A DNA stretch of 64,000 bases from Halobellus rufus (GCF_000739575.1 NZ_BBJO01000009.1:62001-126000), one strand, 5' to 3'. Positions 9,010 to 18,077 are shown, counted from the first letter of the stretch. Made by a program: numbers and translations. Notes: a model not told the origin generated them from the sequence alone.

Positions 9010-9963
9010 ATGGCCGACGACACACCGGCACAGCCGGGCACGCGGCGGATGTCACAGGTGTTCGAAGCGGGGCGAGCGGGCGAAACGCCCGACGTCCCGA
9101 TGCGCTACGAGGCGCTCGAAGCGGCCGCCCTCGACGCGCTGTCGCCGGAGGCGTACGACTACGTCGCCGGCGGCGCGGGCGGCGAGGACACGGTCGATCG
9201 GAACCGTGAGGCGTTCCGCGAGCACCGACTGCTTCCGCGCGTGCTCCGGGACGTTGGCGAGCGGGACCTCTCGACGACCGTCTGCGGCACCTCGCTCTCG
9301 TTCCCCGTGATGCTCGCACCGGTCGGCGTGCAGTCGATCATCCACGAGGAAGGCGAGGCCGCGACGGCGCGCGCCGCCGAGGAGTTGGGGATGGGGATGG
9401 TCTCCAGTTCTGCGGCGTCGACGACGATGGAGGACATCGCCGCGGAACTCGACGACGCGCCCGGGTGGTTCCAGCTCTACTGGAGCGCCGACGACGACCT
9501 CGCGAAGAGCTTCGTCGACCGCGCGGCCGCGGCGGGCTACGAGGCCCTCGTGGTCACGCTCGATACCCCGATGCTGGCGTGGCGCGAGCGGGATATGCAG
9601 CGGGCCTACCTCCCGTTTCTCGACCGCGACGGCGTCGCGAACTACTTCTCGGATCCGACCTTCCAGTCGCGGGTCGACGGCGACGTCGACGCGGACCCGG
9701 AGGCCGCCGTCGACGCCGTCGGCGACGAGGCCGACGTGCTGTTCGACAGCGGGATCCGCCGCGGGGCCGACGTGCTGAAGGCGCTCGCGCTCGGCGCTGA
9801 CGCGGTGCTGCTCGGCCGTCCGTACGTGTACGGGCTGGCGCTCGACGGGGCGGCGGGCGTCCGCGCGGTCTGTGAGAACCTCCTCGCCGACCTCGACCTG
9901 GCAATGGGGCTCGTGGGCCGCGACGACGTCGCCGACGTCGACGAGTCGGTGCTCGCCGAGTGA
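9010..9963 (+). CDS. FMN-dependent 2-hydroxyacid oxidase (lactate 2-monooxygenase-like), internally deleted
   Basis: The 317-residue product belongs to the FMN-dependent alpha-hydroxyacid oxidase family, which oxidises lactate-type acids. The N-terminal half is normal (YDYVAGGAGGEDT, FPVMLAPVGVQ, GWFQLYW with the conserved Tyr, VVTLDTP), and the C-terminal FMN phosphate site is present (LFDSGIRRGADVLKALALGADAVLLGRP, written here in parts: LFDSGIRRG then GADAVLLGRP). Between residues ~233 and 237 about 80 residues are missing compared with the usual ~395. They include the strand with catalytic Lys and the SNHGGRQ motif with active-site His and Arg. The frame is kept. The enzyme should be inactive, or the sequence collapsed here at a GCCGTCGAC repeat. 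Confidence 0.8.
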   Translation: MADDTPAQPGTRRMSQVFEAGRAGETPDVPMRYEALEAAALDALSPEAYDYVAGGAGGEDTVDRNREAFREHRLLPRVLRDVGERDLSTTVCGTSLSFPVMLAPVGVQSIIHEEGEAATARAAEELGMGMVSSSAASTTMEDIAAELDDAPGWFQLYWSADDDLAKSFVDRAAAAGYEALVVTLDTPMLAWRERDMQRAYLPFLDRDGVANYFSDPTFQSRVDGDVDADPEAAVDAVGDEADVLFDSGIRRGADVLKALALGADAVLLGRPYVYGLALDGAAGVRAVCENLLADLDLAMGLVGRDDVADVDESVLAE

Positions 9964-10046
9964 GCTGATTCGCCTCCGTCGCCGGCCCGAACTGCGACCT
10001 CCGGGGCTTCAAAGAGTACAAGAGGTGTGACGCAGTACAACGCCGT

Positions 10047-10892
10047 ATGAATGTAGCCGACGCGATGACGCCCCGCGAGGACGTGGTCACTGTCGAACTC
10101 CCGGGGACCCGCGACGACGTGTTGGAGTACCTCCAGGAGCGCGGTTTCTCCTCGGTCCCCGTGGTCAAACAGGTCGACGGCCGCGAGGAGTACCGCGGGC
10201 TCGTCTCCCGGGAGGAGCTCATCGAGCGCCCCGACGAGGACCAGCTCGCGGTGCTGATGCGGGAGGTCCCGACGGTCACCGCCGACACCAGCGTCGAGGA
10301 GGTCGCGCACCTGATGGTCGACGCCGGAACGCGCCGCGTCCCGGTCGTCGACGGCGAACTCGAGGGGATCGTCACCGTCACCGACATCGTGCGCGCGATC
10401 GCCCGCGAGGAGGTCGACGTCGACGCGACTGCGGACGACGTCGCGACGAAAGACGTGAACACGACGTACGACGCCACGCCGCTGCCGGTCGCCGAGCGCG
10501 AGATCTACTACGCCAACGTCCCGTACGCGGTCTGTCTCGACGACGACGGGCGGATGGACGGCATCCTCACCGAGGTCGACATCATCGACGTCGCCCGCGT
10601 CGTCGAGGGCGAAGACGACACCGGCGACTCCTTCGCCGGTCAGGACGACGAGTGGATGTGGGAGGGAATCAAGGCCATCGGACGGCGCTACGTCCCGACC
10701 CGAAACGTCGAGCTCCCGGCCGAGCCCGTCTCGAAATTCATGTCCGATAACCTCGTGACGGTCTCGCGGCGCAAGTCCGTCGTCGAGGTCGCGCAGGCGA
10801 TGCTCACCGAGGACATCGAGCAGATCCCGCTCGTCACCGGCGACGAACTGATCGGCGTCGTCCGCGACGTGGATCTGCTGGAGGCGCTGTAG
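10047..10892 (+). CDS. Four-CBS-domain protein
   Basis: The 281-residue soluble protein is built of four CBS motifs as two Bateman modules: ~1-60 (MNVADAMTPREDVVTVE), ~70-125 (VPTVTADTSVEEVAHLMVD), ~130-195 and ~225-281 (FMSDNLVTVSRRKSVVEVA). CBS pairs bind adenine nucleotides and sense energy state or act as regulatory adaptors. There is no attached enzyme domain. Its stop codon touches the ATG of glyS with no gap, so the two are surely one transcript, but a functional link to glycyl-tRNA synthesis is not evident from sequence. Confidence 0.85.
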   Translation: MNVADAMTPREDVVTVELPGTRDDVLEYLQERGFSSVPVVKQVDGREEYRGLVSREELIERPDEDQLAVLMREVPTVTADTSVEEVAHLMVDAGTRRVPVVDGELEGIVTVTDIVRAIAREEVDVDATADDVATKDVNTTYDATPLPVAEREIYYANVPYAVCLDDDGRMDGILTEVDIIDVARVVEGEDDTGDSFAGQDDEWMWEGIKAIGRRYVPTRNVELPAEPVSKFMSDNLVTVSRRKSVVEVAQAMLTEDIEQIPLVTGDELIGVVRDVDLLEAL

Positions 10893-12692
10893 ATGAGCGA
10901 GGAGCGGACCGAGGGCGAACGGCTCGCCGAACTCGCGAAGCGCCGCGGCTACTTCTTCGGCGCGAGCGGCGCGTACGGCGGCGCGGCCGGCTTCTACACG
11001 TTCGGCCCGCAGGGCGCGGCGCTGAAGTCGAACGTCGAGGACGCCTGGCGCGATCGCTTTACCGTCCAAGAGGGCAACTTCGAGATCGAAGCGCCGACGA
11101 TTATGCCCGAGCCCGTCTTCGAGGCCTCCGGCCACCTCGACGGCTTCGACGACATGCTCGTCGAGTGCCCCGAGTGCGGCACCTCCCACCGCGCGGATCA
11201 CCTCATCGAGGACAACACCGACCTCGAGGACGCGGAGTCGCTTCCGATCGCGGAGGTCGAAGACCTGATCGCCGAGCACGACCTCCAGTGTCCCAACTGC
11301 GGGGCGCACCTGGCGGGCGAACCCGTCGAGGACTTCAACCTGATGTTCGAGACGAACATCGGGCCGGGGTCGTCGACGCCGGGCTACCTCCGCCCGGAGA
11401 CCGCCCAGGGCATCTTCGTGGAGTTCCCGCGCATCAAGGAGTACGCGCGGAACAGCCTCCCGTTCGGCGCGACCCAGATCGGGCGGGCCTACCGCAACGA
11501 GATCTCGCCGCGAAAGAGCATCGTCCGCACGCGGGAGTTCACCCAGGCGGAGTTAGAGCAGTTCGTCGACCCCGAGCGTGACGAGCCGGATCTCGATTCG
11601 GTTCGCGACGTCGAGGTCACGCTGTATCCGGCGACAGAACAGGGGGCCGACGACGGCGAGTACGTCGAGACCACCGTCGGCGAGGCGGTCGAGGAGGGCA
11701 TCGTCGGCGACGCGTGGATCGGCTACTTCCTCGGCGTCGCCCAGGAGTGGTACGAGCGCGTCGGCGTCGATATGGACCGCTTCCGCTTCCGACAGCACCT
11801 GGCGGGCGAGCGCGCCCACTACGCGGCGGACTGTTGGGACGCCGAGAGCGAGGTCGACGGCGACTGGATCGAGATCGCGGGCTTCGCCTACCGGGGGGAC
11901 TACGACCTCTCGAAGCACGGCGAGCACAGCGACGACGACTTCACCATCTTCCGGCAGTTCGACGAGCCGAAGACGGTCGAGAAAAGCGTCGTCGATCCCG
12001 ATATGAGCGTCCTCGGCCCCGAGTTCGGCGGGGACGCCGCCGACGTGCAGTCGGCGCTCGAAGAGTTGGCCGAGCGCGATCCCTCCGCGTTCGAGGACGA
12101 GGAGGTGTCGGTCACGGTCGGCGGCGAGACCAAGATCGTCGACGCCGACGTGGCGAACTTCCGGGTCGAAGAGCAGACCGTCTCGGGCGAGCACATCACG
12201 CCGCACGTGATCGAGCCGTCGTTCGGCGTCGACCGGACCGTCTACACGCTGCTGGCGCACGCGTACCACGAGGACGAGGTCGACGGCGAGACGCGCTCGT
12301 ACCTCTCGCTGTCGCCGGCGGTCGCGCCGACGGACGTCGGCGTCTTCCCGCTGGTCTCGAACGTCGACGAGCTCGTCGACCGCTCGGAGGCGCTGGTCGA
12401 CGACCTCCGAGAATCGGGCTTCAGCGTCGTCTACGACGACTCCGGAAGCATCGGCCGTCGCTACCGCCGGCAGGACGAGGTCGGCACGCCGTTCTGCGTC
12501 ACCGTCGACCGCGACGGGCTGGAGGACGAGGGCCCCGACAGCGTCACGATCCGCGAGCGCGACACCGCCCGGCAGGTCCGCGTCCCGATCGACGCGCTGG
12601 TCGAGGAGCTCCGAGCCGTCACGAGCGGCGAACGAGCCTTCGACGACCTGGTGGAGGCGTACGACCTCGTCGCGCCGGGCGCGGATTCATAG
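10893..12692 (+). CDS. glyS: Glycyl-tRNA synthetase (class II, archaeal/eukaryotic type)
   Basis: A 599-residue class II synthetase that charges tRNA-Gly in the cytoplasm. It has the N-terminal RRGYFFGASGAYGGAAGFY block, a zinc-ribbon-like insertion with CPECG and CPNCG (~90-150), and class II motif 2 around RNEISPRKSIVRTREFTQAE. The glycine-recognition region includes RPETAQGIFVEF and EPSFGVDR. The C terminus is the anticodon-binding domain (VAPTDVGVFPL onward). Length and motifs are those of a complete enzyme. It begins directly after the CBS gene and is followed after four bases by the dolichol-kinase-like gene, so the three form an operon. Confidence 0.96.
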   Translation: MSEERTEGERLAELAKRRGYFFGASGAYGGAAGFYTFGPQGAALKSNVEDAWRDRFTVQEGNFEIEAPTIMPEPVFEASGHLDGFDDMLVECPECGTSHRADHLIEDNTDLEDAESLPIAEVEDLIAEHDLQCPNCGAHLAGEPVEDFNLMFETNIGPGSSTPGYLRPETAQGIFVEFPRIKEYARNSLPFGATQIGRAYRNEISPRKSIVRTREFTQAELEQFVDPERDEPDLDSVRDVEVTLYPATEQGADDGEYVETTVGEAVEEGIVGDAWIGYFLGVAQEWYERVGVDMDRFRFRQHLAGERAHYAADCWDAESEVDGDWIEIAGFAYRGDYDLSKHGEHSDDDFTIFRQFDEPKTVEKSVVDPDMSVLGPEFGGDAADVQSALEELAERDPSAFEDEEVSVTVGGETKIVDADVANFRVEEQTVSGEHITPHVIEPSFGVDRTVYTLLAHAYHEDEVDGETRSYLSLSPAVAPTDVGVFPLVSNVDELVDRSEALVDDLRESGFSVVYDDSGSIGRRYRRQDEVGTPFCVTVDRDGLEDEGPDSVTIRERDTARQVRVPIDALVEELRAVTSGERAFDDLVEAYDLVAPGADS

Positions 12693-12696
12693 GACG

Positions 12697-13350
12697 GTGA
12701 CGACGTCCCAGTCGGCGTCCGGTCCGCTGCCGGACGTCTCCGAGAGCGAACTCAAGCGGCGGGTGGTGCACGCCAGCGGCACGGGACTGCCGCTCCTGTA
12801 CGTGCTCGGGTTCGTCTCGTGGACCCAGTTCGGGTACGTGATGCTCCTCGCCAGCGGCGTCGCGGCGCTCTTGGAGTTCCTCCGACTGGTCGTCGGCCTC
12901 GACTGGGACATCTACGACGACCTCACCCGCCCCTACGAGCAGACGAACGTGGCGGGCTACGCGCTGTATATGTTCAGCATCACCGCAGTCGCCCTCGTGT
13001 TCGCGCCGTACGTCGCCGTTCCCGCGGCGCTGATGCTGACGATCGGCGATCCGGTCTCGGGGCTCCTCGGGACGACGCGGGAGGCCGACGAGTCGAAGCG
13101 CCTGCGGACGCTCGGGGCGATGTTCGCGGTCTGTCTGGCCGTCGCCGCGCCGTTTCTCGTCGCCGCTGCGGGGACGGGCGTCGGCCTCGCAGCGGCGCTC
13201 GCAGCGGCGCTCGCGGCGACCGTCGCGGACGGATTCAAGCCCGTGATCGCCGGCTACGTCGTCGACGACAACCTCTCGATCCCTCCGGCGGCCGCGCTGG
13301 CCGCGAGCGCCGTGCTCGCGGTCACCGGGGTCGCGCCCGTCTTCGGGTGA
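12697..13350 (+). CDS. Dolichol kinase-like integral membrane protein
   Basis: A 217-residue membrane protein starting at GTG 12697. About six hydrophobic segments follow an N-terminal ELKRRVVHASGT motif. The loop LTIGDPVSGLLGTTRE is typical of the CTP-dependent polyprenol/dolichol kinase and phosphatidate cytidylyltransferase-like group. In haloarchaea such a protein is expected to phosphorylate dolichol for protein N-glycosylation. It follows glyS by four bases and shares its transcript. Substrate is inferred from family only. Confidence 0.75.
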   Translation: MTTSQSASGPLPDVSESELKRRVVHASGTGLPLLYVLGFVSWTQFGYVMLLASGVAALLEFLRLVVGLDWDIYDDLTRPYEQTNVAGYALYMFSITAVALVFAPYVAVPAALMLTIGDPVSGLLGTTREADESKRLRTLGAMFAVCLAVAAPFLVAAAGTGVGLAAALAAALAATVADGFKPVIAGYVVDDNLSIPPAAALAASAVLAVTGVAPVFG

Positions 13351-13415
13351 CCCGCCGCTGCCGCCGCGACGATCGGACGCGACGATTTTTGTAGGGCCGC
13401 GACCAACCGCGGGCC

Positions 13416-13900
13416 GTGACGGTCTACGAGAGCGACCTCCCGGGCGTCGGAAAGAAACACGAGATCGACCTCCCAGACGGGACACAGCTGGTCGTCGTGA
13501 CGCACAACGAGGGGCGGCGAGAGGTGTTCCTGCGTCAGGATTCCGACAGCGACTCGGAGAAGCTGTTCGAGTTGCCCGACGACCTGGCCCGACAGGTCGG
13601 TACGATCCTGGAGGCGCGTACTTCCAGCCGGTCAAATCCCAGAACATCCAGACGCTACTCGGCGGCGACACGCTCTTGGAGTGGGTCGAGGTCGGCGATG
13701 ACTCGCCGATCGTCGGGCAGACGCTCGGGAACTCTGACCTCCGCGCGGAGACCGGCGCGTCCGTGGTCGCCATCGAGCGCGGCGAGGACGTGATCCCCTC
13801 CCCCGGCGCGGAGACGACGATCGAGGCGGGCGACACGCTCGTCGTCGTCGGCACCCGCGAGAACTGCGAAGCGTTCGAGTCCCGCGTGACTGGTGCATAA
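13416..13900 (+). CDS. Regulatory subunit of cation/proton antiporter (TrkA-C/RCK_C), frameshifted
   Basis: The GTG start at 13416 gives MTVYESDLPGVGKKHEIDL, the opening of KhtT-like regulatory subunits. After QVGTILE the frame breaks: GAGGCGCG at 13611-13618 lacks one G needed to continue as GAYFQPVKSQNIQTLLGGDT. In the next frame the TrkA-C domain reads WVEVGDDSPIVGQTLGN to EAGDTLVVVGTRENCEAF, ending at 13900. Total length is 161 codons minus one base. RCK_C domains bind nucleotides or ions and gate the partner transporter. The TAATG overlap with the antiporter gene supports a two-subunit system. I infer a sequencing error rather than a dead gene. Confidence 0.82.
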
Positions 13901-15099
13901 TGGCGGCGGGGCTCTTCGAACTCGGACAGGTGTTCGCCGTCCTTGCGATCGCCGGCGCGGTCGCGCTCCGGATCGGGCTCTCGGTCATCCCGCTGTACGT
14001 GGTCGGCGGGATGGTCGCCGGCCCCTTCGTCGCCGGTCGGTTCGGTCTGCCGCACGTGCCCGAAAGCGAGATGCTGACGATCCTCGCGGAGGTCGGGATC
14101 GTGCTGCTGCTGTTCTTTCTGGGGCTGGAGTTCAGCCTCGACCGGCTGTTGGCCGCGCGCTCGCGGATCACCCGCGCGGGCGTCGTCGACGCCGCGATCA
14201 ACCTCCCGCTGGGGATCGCCATCGGCCTCGCGCTCGGCTGGTCGGTCGTCGAGGCGCTGCTGCTCGGGGGGATCGTCTACATCTCCTCGTCGGCGATCAT
14301 CACCAAGACGCTGATCGACCTGGGGTGGATCGCCAACGACGAGGCCGACCCGATCCTCGGGACGCTCGTCTTCGAGGACCTCTTCATCGCGATCTACCTC
14401 GCCATCGTCACCTCGCTGGTCCTCGGCGGGGCCGACGCGGGACTCGACGGTCTCGGAGTGTCGCTGGCGGTCGCGTTCGGGTTCCTCGGCGCGCTGCTGG
14501 CGGCCGTGCAGTACGGCACCGCGTTCTTCACGCGCGTTCTCGACGTCGCCGACGCGGAGTCGTTCGTCCTCCGGGTGCTGGGCGTGGTCGTCCCCGTCGC
14601 GGGCTTCGCGCTCTCGATCGGCGTCAGCGAGGCGGTCGCGGCCTTCTTCGTCGGGATGGGATTTTCAACCAGCGGCCACCGCGAGCGGATCGAACGGCAG
14701 CTCACGTCCGTCCGCGACGTCTTCGCGGCGGTGTTCTTCTTCTGGATCGGCGTCGGCACCGACCCCCAACTGCTCCTCACCGTCGCCGTGCCGCTCGCCG
14801 CGGCGGTCCTGTTGACGACCCCGGCGAAGTTGCTCTCGGGGTACCTCGGCGGGCGCGTCTACGACCTCTCGGAACACCGTGCGTTCCGGGTCGGCATCGG
14901 GCTGGTGCCGCGGGGGGAGTTCTCGCTCGTCATCGCCGCGCTCGCGGCTGGCGGCTCGACGACGGTGATGCGGGAGACGATCCCGGCGCTCGCCGTCGGC
15001 TACGTGCTCGTGATGAGCGTGCTCGGCACTCTCCTGATGCAGCGCTCGGACGCGATCGAGGCGTTCGGGAGCCGTCTCCTGCCAGCGGAACGCGCGTGA
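13900..15099 (+). CDS. Cation:proton antiporter, CPA2 family (KhtU/KefB-like)
   Basis: A 399-residue polytopic membrane protein with 11-12 hydrophobic segments. Family signatures are LLLFFLGLEFSLDRL, the unwound-helix region SSSAIITKTLIDLGW, LVFEDLFIAIYL and GLVPRGEFSLV. It exchanges Na+ or K+ for protons across the cytoplasmic membrane. It has no C-terminal RCK domain of its own. That module is provided by the gene just before it, whose stop overlaps this start by one base. The pair corresponds to a KhtTU-type system, important for ion balance in a salt-in halophile. Ion specificity is not visible. Confidence 0.9.
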   Translation: MAAGLFELGQVFAVLAIAGAVALRIGLSVIPLYVVGGMVAGPFVAGRFGLPHVPESEMLTILAEVGIVLLLFFLGLEFSLDRLLAARSRITRAGVVDAAINLPLGIAIGLALGWSVVEALLLGGIVYISSSAIITKTLIDLGWIANDEADPILGTLVFEDLFIAIYLAIVTSLVLGGADAGLDGLGVSLAVAFGFLGALLAAVQYGTAFFTRVLDVADAESFVLRVLGVVVPVAGFALSIGVSEAVAAFFVGMGFSTSGHRERIERQLTSVRDVFAAVFFFWIGVGTDPQLLLTVAVPLAAAVLLTTPAKLLSGYLGGRVYDLSEHRAFRVGIGLVPRGEFSLVIAALAAGGSTTVMRETIPALAVGYVLVMSVLGTLLMQRSDAIEAFGSRLLPAERA

Positions 15100-15165
15100 C
15101 GTCGTTCGCCGGGGCCCCAATCTGTTAATAGCGACTGTCCGAACGGTCGGGTGGACCGTGCCTCT

Positions 15166-16335
15166 ATGATCGTCGCCGTCGCCATCACCGCCGCGGGCGT
15201 CTTCGCCGTCGGAGTCATCACGCAGCTCTTCGGCTACCGACTCGGGGGGACGATCACGATCCCGGTGCTGGCGGTCTACACGCTGAAGGACGCGATGATG
15301 CTCCCGATATTCGCTCTCAGTACGGTACTGGCGTACGTCGGGCTCTGGCTCGCGAAGCACCGGACGCTGATCTACGGCCGCGACGAACTGCTCGTCTCGA
15401 TGGCCGTCGGGAGCGCCGTGCCTCTCGTCCTGTTGGTCGTCTTGGGGAACTTCCTCTCGGAGTCGCTCCGGAGCGTCGTCTTCATCGGAAGCATCCTTCC
15501 GGGGCTGGCGGCGTACAACTACCACCAGATCAAACCGCAGTTCCGCCGCTGGGACCTCGTGACGACCGTCGTCCTCCTCGTCGCGCTCGTCGCGTTGGGG
15601 TGGACGCTCGTCGCGCCGCGGTTCGCCGACACCCTCGGTACGCTGACGCCGCTCGTTCTCTACAGCCCCACGGCGGACGTCGCGGTGCTCCGCGGGGCGG
15701 TCCTCGACGGCGACCTCTATCCGCCGATCGTCTCGAGGCCCATCGCGATCGGCCTGTTCGTCATCGGGATCTTCCTCTCCGAGCGGATCCGGAGCCGTTA
15801 CGGCGTTCGCACGGGGCTCTTGGCGATGGCGCTGCTGTCGATCTACGCCCTCGCCAACGTGTGGCTCGTCGGGCTGTATCTCCTGGTGCTGGCGCTCGCG
15901 TACCTCGGACTCCGAGTAGTCCACCGCCGCACGCTGCTGTACGGGCGGGTGCTGGTTGCGACCGCGACGACGACGGCGCTCCTCGTCGTCGTGCCGCTGG
16001 TGCTGTTGCTTCCCGTGACCCGCGGGCTCTCGGCGTACTTCGTGGCGATCCTCGCCGGCGTCAACGCCTACAGCTGGCACGTGACCGCGCCGACGCAGCG
16101 CCGCCTGTTCGTCCCGCTGCAGCTCGGTGCCTTCCTCTCGCTGATCGCGCTCGGGCAGGCGGTGAGCCTGTTCCGCCCGGACCTCGTGCCGCGCTCGCTG
16201 GGGCTCCCGGCGCTCCTCGGCTGCGCCGTGGTCGCGCTCGGTTGCATCGCTCTCGCCGAGCGGCAGGTCGTCGCACTCCCGGATCGAGACGCGGTCTTCG
16301 AGGCGTCGATCCTCTCCGGCGGTGGTGACGCGTGA
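15166..16335 (+). CDS. pgsC: PgsC/CapC-type poly-gamma-glutamate biosynthesis membrane protein
   Basis: About 389 residues with ten or more membrane segments, made of two similar halves. Each half carries a CapC-like pattern (VITQLFGYRLGGTITIPVLA with ALSTVLAYVGLWLAKHRTLIYGRDELL; later YLGLRVVHRRTLLYGR). CapC works with CapB in polymerising gamma-linked glutamate at the membrane. The ATG at 15166 (MIVAVAITAAG) is preferred; 15151 in the same frame is possible. The last four bases GTGA overlap the start of the Mur-ligase-type gene, so the two are translationally coupled. No CapA/PgsA-like gene is adjacent. Confidence 0.8.
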   Translation: MIVAVAITAAGVFAVGVITQLFGYRLGGTITIPVLAVYTLKDAMMLPIFALSTVLAYVGLWLAKHRTLIYGRDELLVSMAVGSAVPLVLLVVLGNFLSESLRSVVFIGSILPGLAAYNYHQIKPQFRRWDLVTTVVLLVALVALGWTLVAPRFADTLGTLTPLVLYSPTADVAVLRGAVLDGDLYPPIVSRPIAIGLFVIGIFLSERIRSRYGVRTGLLAMALLSIYALANVWLVGLYLLVLALAYLGLRVVHRRTLLYGRVLVATATTTALLVVVPLVLLLPVTRGLSAYFVAILAGVNAYSWHVTAPTQRRLFVPLQLGAFLSLIALGQAVSLFRPDLVPRSLGLPALLGCAVVALGCIALAERQVVALPDRDAVFEASILSGGGDA

Positions 16336-17927
16336 TCGAACAGGGCTACTTCGAGGTCCGTCCGACCGAGGGGGGATGGGGGTGGTGGCTCCACGACGGC
16401 GAGGTCGACCTCGCCGTCAGCCCCGAGCGGTACGCGGACGCGAAGGCGGCGCGCCGGGCCATCGACGCGGTCAGAGACGCCACCGCCGAGATCGAGTGCG
16501 TCTCCGACTTCGAGTTCGCCGCGGACCACTCCGCGGAGGAGCGACCGCAGCTTCGGATCCGCGGCGAGGCCGACCTCCACGTATTCGAGTGGCGGCTCCA
16601 GCGCGAGGGGTCCGTGCTGGCGATGCCGGGGTACACGTATCCCTCCCGCGAGAGCGTCGCCGAGGCCGCCGAGCGGTTCCGCGAACTCGCCACGGGATCG
16701 GTCCCGGTGTATCTCACCGCGGACGCCGAGACGCCCCCCGAACCCGACCCCTTCTACGTCGGCAAGGGTCGGCTCCGGGACCGATTGCGATCGCTCTTGA
16801 CGCTCGGTCGTCGGCACCGCCGGTTCCTCGACAGTATCGACACCCGGATCGTCGTCTCGGGAATCCGCGGGAAGTCCTCGACGGTCCGGCGGCTCGACGA
16901 TGTGTTCAACCGACGCGGCTACGACGTCCTCACGAAGATGACGGGGAATCACCCGACGCTCGTCCGGAACGGCGAGGTGATCCCCATCGACCGCCCGGGT
17001 CCGTACACGACGCTGTACGAGAACATCAACGTGCTCCGGGAGTTCGCGCCGGCGCTGGACTCCTACACCCCCGAGGACGTGGCGATCTTCGAGAACCAGG
17101 GCATCACCGAGTACACGACGCGGCTGTTCAACGAGCGCTTCGTCGAACCGCACGTCGTCGTGCTCGCGAACGTCAGGCAGGACCACCAGGACACGCTCGG
17201 GAAGACGCGGCGGGAGATCGCCCGCGCGTTCGCCCGAACGATCCCCCCGGACACGACGGTCGTGAGCGGGGAACTGCACCCGTTGCTCCACGAGTATATG
17301 GCGGCCGAGATCGAGCAGGCGGGCGCGACGCTGACGCAGGTGCAGATCCCGCCGACCCAGCGCGATCGGATCGGGGCCGAGACGGTGTACGCCGTCAACG
17401 AGGTCCTCCGCGCGTTGGACATGGACCCGGTCCCGGAGGCCCAACTCAACGAGTACCTCGACGCGATCCAGCCCGAGTGGACGCAGGTCCCGAACGGGCG
17501 GGTGTTCAACGGGGCCGAGATCAACGACATCGAGAGCACCGAGGCGATCCGCCGGGCGCTGGCGGGGGAGGAGCGCATCCTCCCGTTCGTCTACCTGCGG
17601 GCGGATCGCCGCTCTCGCACGGCGTCGTTCGCCACCTACCTGAACACGCTGGCGGACCGGGGACTCATCGAGCGGGCGCGGGCCGGCGGCGCGTTCACCG
17701 ACGTGTTCGCCGCCAACGTGGACGTGCCGGTGACGACGCACGACCGCGAGGAGGACGCCGGCGACGTGCTCGAGGAGATGCTCGCGGCGGATCTGCCGGT
17801 GATGCTGATGGGCAACACCGTCGACGACTTCATGCGCGACATCGAGACCGAGATCGCGGTGCGCGCGCAGGAGGCCGCGATCGAAGACACGCCGGAGGCA
17901 TTGTCGCCCGCTCGCCCGGAGCCGTAG
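16332..17927 (+). CDS. pgsB: PgsB/CapB-type Mur ligase family poly-gamma-glutamate synthase
   Basis: A 531-residue protein with GTG start at 16332 overlapping the end of pgsC. Residues ~1-165 form an N-terminal region unlike bacterial CapB. The ligase core follows: P-loop VVSGIRGKSSTVRRL (~178-192), TKMTGNHPTLV, FENQGITEYTTRLFNE, VVLANVRQDHQDTLGKTR and VFNGAEINDIEST. In this family ATP activates a carboxylate for amide bond formation, here probably glutamate polymerisation. The extended N-terminal region (with GYFEVRPTEGGWGWWL) is a haloarchaeal peculiarity of unknown role. The polymer product is inferred from family only. Confidence 0.83.
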   Translation: MIEQGYFEVRPTEGGWGWWLHDGEVDLAVSPERYADAKAARRAIDAVRDATAEIECVSDFEFAADHSAEERPQLRIRGEADLHVFEWRLQREGSVLAMPGYTYPSRESVAEAAERFRELATGSVPVYLTADAETPPEPDPFYVGKGRLRDRLRSLLTLGRRHRRFLDSIDTRIVVSGIRGKSSTVRRLDDVFNRRGYDVLTKMTGNHPTLVRNGEVIPIDRPGPYTTLYENINVLREFAPALDSYTPEDVAIFENQGITEYTTRLFNERFVEPHVVVLANVRQDHQDTLGKTRREIARAFARTIPPDTTVVSGELHPLLHEYMAAEIEQAGATLTQVQIPPTQRDRIGAETVYAVNEVLRALDMDPVPEAQLNEYLDAIQPEWTQVPNGRVFNGAEINDIESTEAIRRALAGEERILPFVYLRADRRSRTASFATYLNTLADRGLIERARAGGAFTDVFAANVDVPVTTHDREEDAGDVLEEMLAADLPVMLMGNTVDDFMRDIETEIAVRAQEAAIEDTPEALSPARPEP

Positions 17928-17960
17928 TCCGCGAGACGCGCGTCGCGTTCGCCCGGCCGG

Positions 17961-18077
17961 TCAGAAGCCGTAGTCTCGCTTCTCGTGCTGGACGCTCACC
18001 CACTTCGCGCGGGTGAACTCGTGGAGCACCTCGTCGGCGTTGTACTGGCCGATCCCCGACGCGCCGACGCCGCCGAA
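17961..18077 (-). pseudogene. C-terminal remnant of an aldehyde dehydrogenase
   Basis: Thirty-eight codons read FGGVGASGIGQYNADEV and then HEFTRAKWVSVQHEKRDY, ending at a stop at 17961-17963. This is the conserved last stretch of NAD(P)-dependent aldehyde dehydrogenases (~500 aa). Upstream on the minus strand nothing of the remaining ~460 residues is found: the frame turns into unrelated Arg/Ser-rich sequence at 18078. The body of the gene has been deleted, and the break lies just beside the promoter-like sequence of the arginine leader ORF. The remnant is too short to be functional. Confidence 0.75.

Noticed and set aside
8789-9319. A 176-codon minus-strand ORF running from the 8.8-9.0 kb gap into the oxidase
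   Set aside because: Half of it is antisense to the oxidase, and the rest has no family resemblance or credible start context.
16322-18016. A 564-codon ORF overlapping pgsB
   Set aside because: Out-of-frame Arg/Gly/Pro-rich reading of pgsB; no domain and a conflict with a well-supported gene.
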